Source: Branchiostoma floridae | Taxonomy: Eukaryota > Chordata > Leptocardii > Amphioxiformes > Branchiostomatidae | Length of the DNA stretch: 25,873 nt | Assembly (NCBI RefSeq): GCF_000003815.2 | Contig: NC_049991.1 | Location: 9,232,794 to 9,258,666, forward strand | Direction: 5' to 3' | Part shown: in pieces, positions 25,486 through 25,873 of the stretch | How the letters are laid out: every line of letters begins with the position of its first letter | Numbering within the stretch: the first letter of the stretch is position 1 | The notes under the pieces: model-generated | What the model was told of the DNA's origin: nothing | Databases searched by the model: none | Seen by the model: the letters and a program-made list of their open reading frames with translations, nothing else | Program-made: the position numbers and the translations under genes

Positions 25486-25873
25486 TCATTCTCATTGTAA
25501 AATGAACACATATATCCCTTATGTAAAAGAAAATGTCAGGAAATGGGTATAATTTTAAACAATGTCATTAAACCCGGGGATCCCGATAGCTGGTATCGCG
25601 ATAATTACCCCCAGATGATCCTTGGCTGGCAGCCCTAGGCCTGGTCTCCCCGGTGCTTGAGGACTACCAGCCCGCTGTTTTTGATGCTGCTTCTGTCAAT
25701 CGAGCGTGAAGCGGCTAATCCCCAAGTCAACAACTACTATCCACCGGGCTTTCGGGTCGGAAAACTGGCCAGACTACCCTAGAATGGAGACTAAATAATC
25801 ACCCATGGGCTAGGACTATATGGATTCAACACTAGATAACATCACTCACTGTAGTGTGATGGTAATTTTCAGG
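25486..25873. other. Unassigned region with GC-rich segment
   Basis: 25570-25780 is clearly richer in GC than its surroundings, with cccggggatcccgatagctg near its start and ccaccgggctttcgggtcgg near its end. It looks repeat-derived, but I cannot name it. I checked for a tRNA-like A/B box pair on both strands and did not find a convincing one. Confidence 0.4.

Noticed and set aside
25560-25800. tRNA-derived SINE in the GC-rich segment
   Set aside because: No convincing A-box and B-box at the right spacing on either strand.

Overview
The window reads as draft assembly of a compact, intron-rich invertebrate genome, most likely amphioxus (Branchiostoma). The evidence is GT-AG introns of about 0.1-1.6 kb, a CSMD-like CUB/Sushi array, a fibrocystin-L (PKHD1L1-like) gene, tandem cytosolic sulfotransferases and dense intronic repeats. 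The species call is inference from gene content and repeat style. Eight runs of N break the window. Five are exactly 100 bases (1363, 13415, 17941, 20050, 22445), which suggests default gaps of unknown size; the others are 422, 263 and 810 bases.

Layout. 1-1362: antisense non-LTR reverse transcriptase remnant carrying an in-frame stop. 1463-13125 (+): 23 exons, the first partial, of one gene encoding alternating CUB and Sushi domains (8 Sushi, 7 whole CUB, 1 partial CUB). Each Sushi is one phase 1-1 exon. Each CUB is a 173-bp plus a 160-bp exon split by a phase-0 intron. All visible CUBs lack the second cysteine pair but keep the acidic Ca2+-site residues. The introns hold a roughly 245-bp tandem repeat, two short fold-back retroposons with 12-13 bp target-site duplications, and a duplicated splice acceptor.

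13515-17940 (+): a separate contig with the last four exons of a cytosolic sulfotransferase (stop at 15726) and, 1.7 kb further on, an N-terminal PAPS-loop exon of a second one. 18041-19053 (+): the 3' end of a type I membrane protein with a threonine-rich mucin-like stalk, one transmembrane helix and a short basic tail. This could be the missing C-terminus of the CUB/Sushi gene, with the sulfotransferases nested in an intron or placed there by a scaffolding error, or it could be a third gene.

19054-22544: mostly unassigned, with a possible signal-peptide exon on the minus strand at 20208 and a YY1-like motif at 20788. 22545-25269 (-): four exons, two of them cut by gaps, of a fibrocystin-L-like gene (beta-helix and post-helix region). 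25290-25485: 3' tail of a LINE with an (ATTC)n end.

The CUB/Sushi, mucin/TM and fibrocystin-L products are all expected at the cell surface or in the extracellular space, and sulfotransferases act in the cytosol. I see no evidence that they form one pathway. The most unusual features are the CUB/Sushi array (coordinated cysteine loss and near-identical CUB exons), the sulfotransferase contig between the ectodomain and stalk/TM parts, and the precisely bounded fold-back retroposon family.
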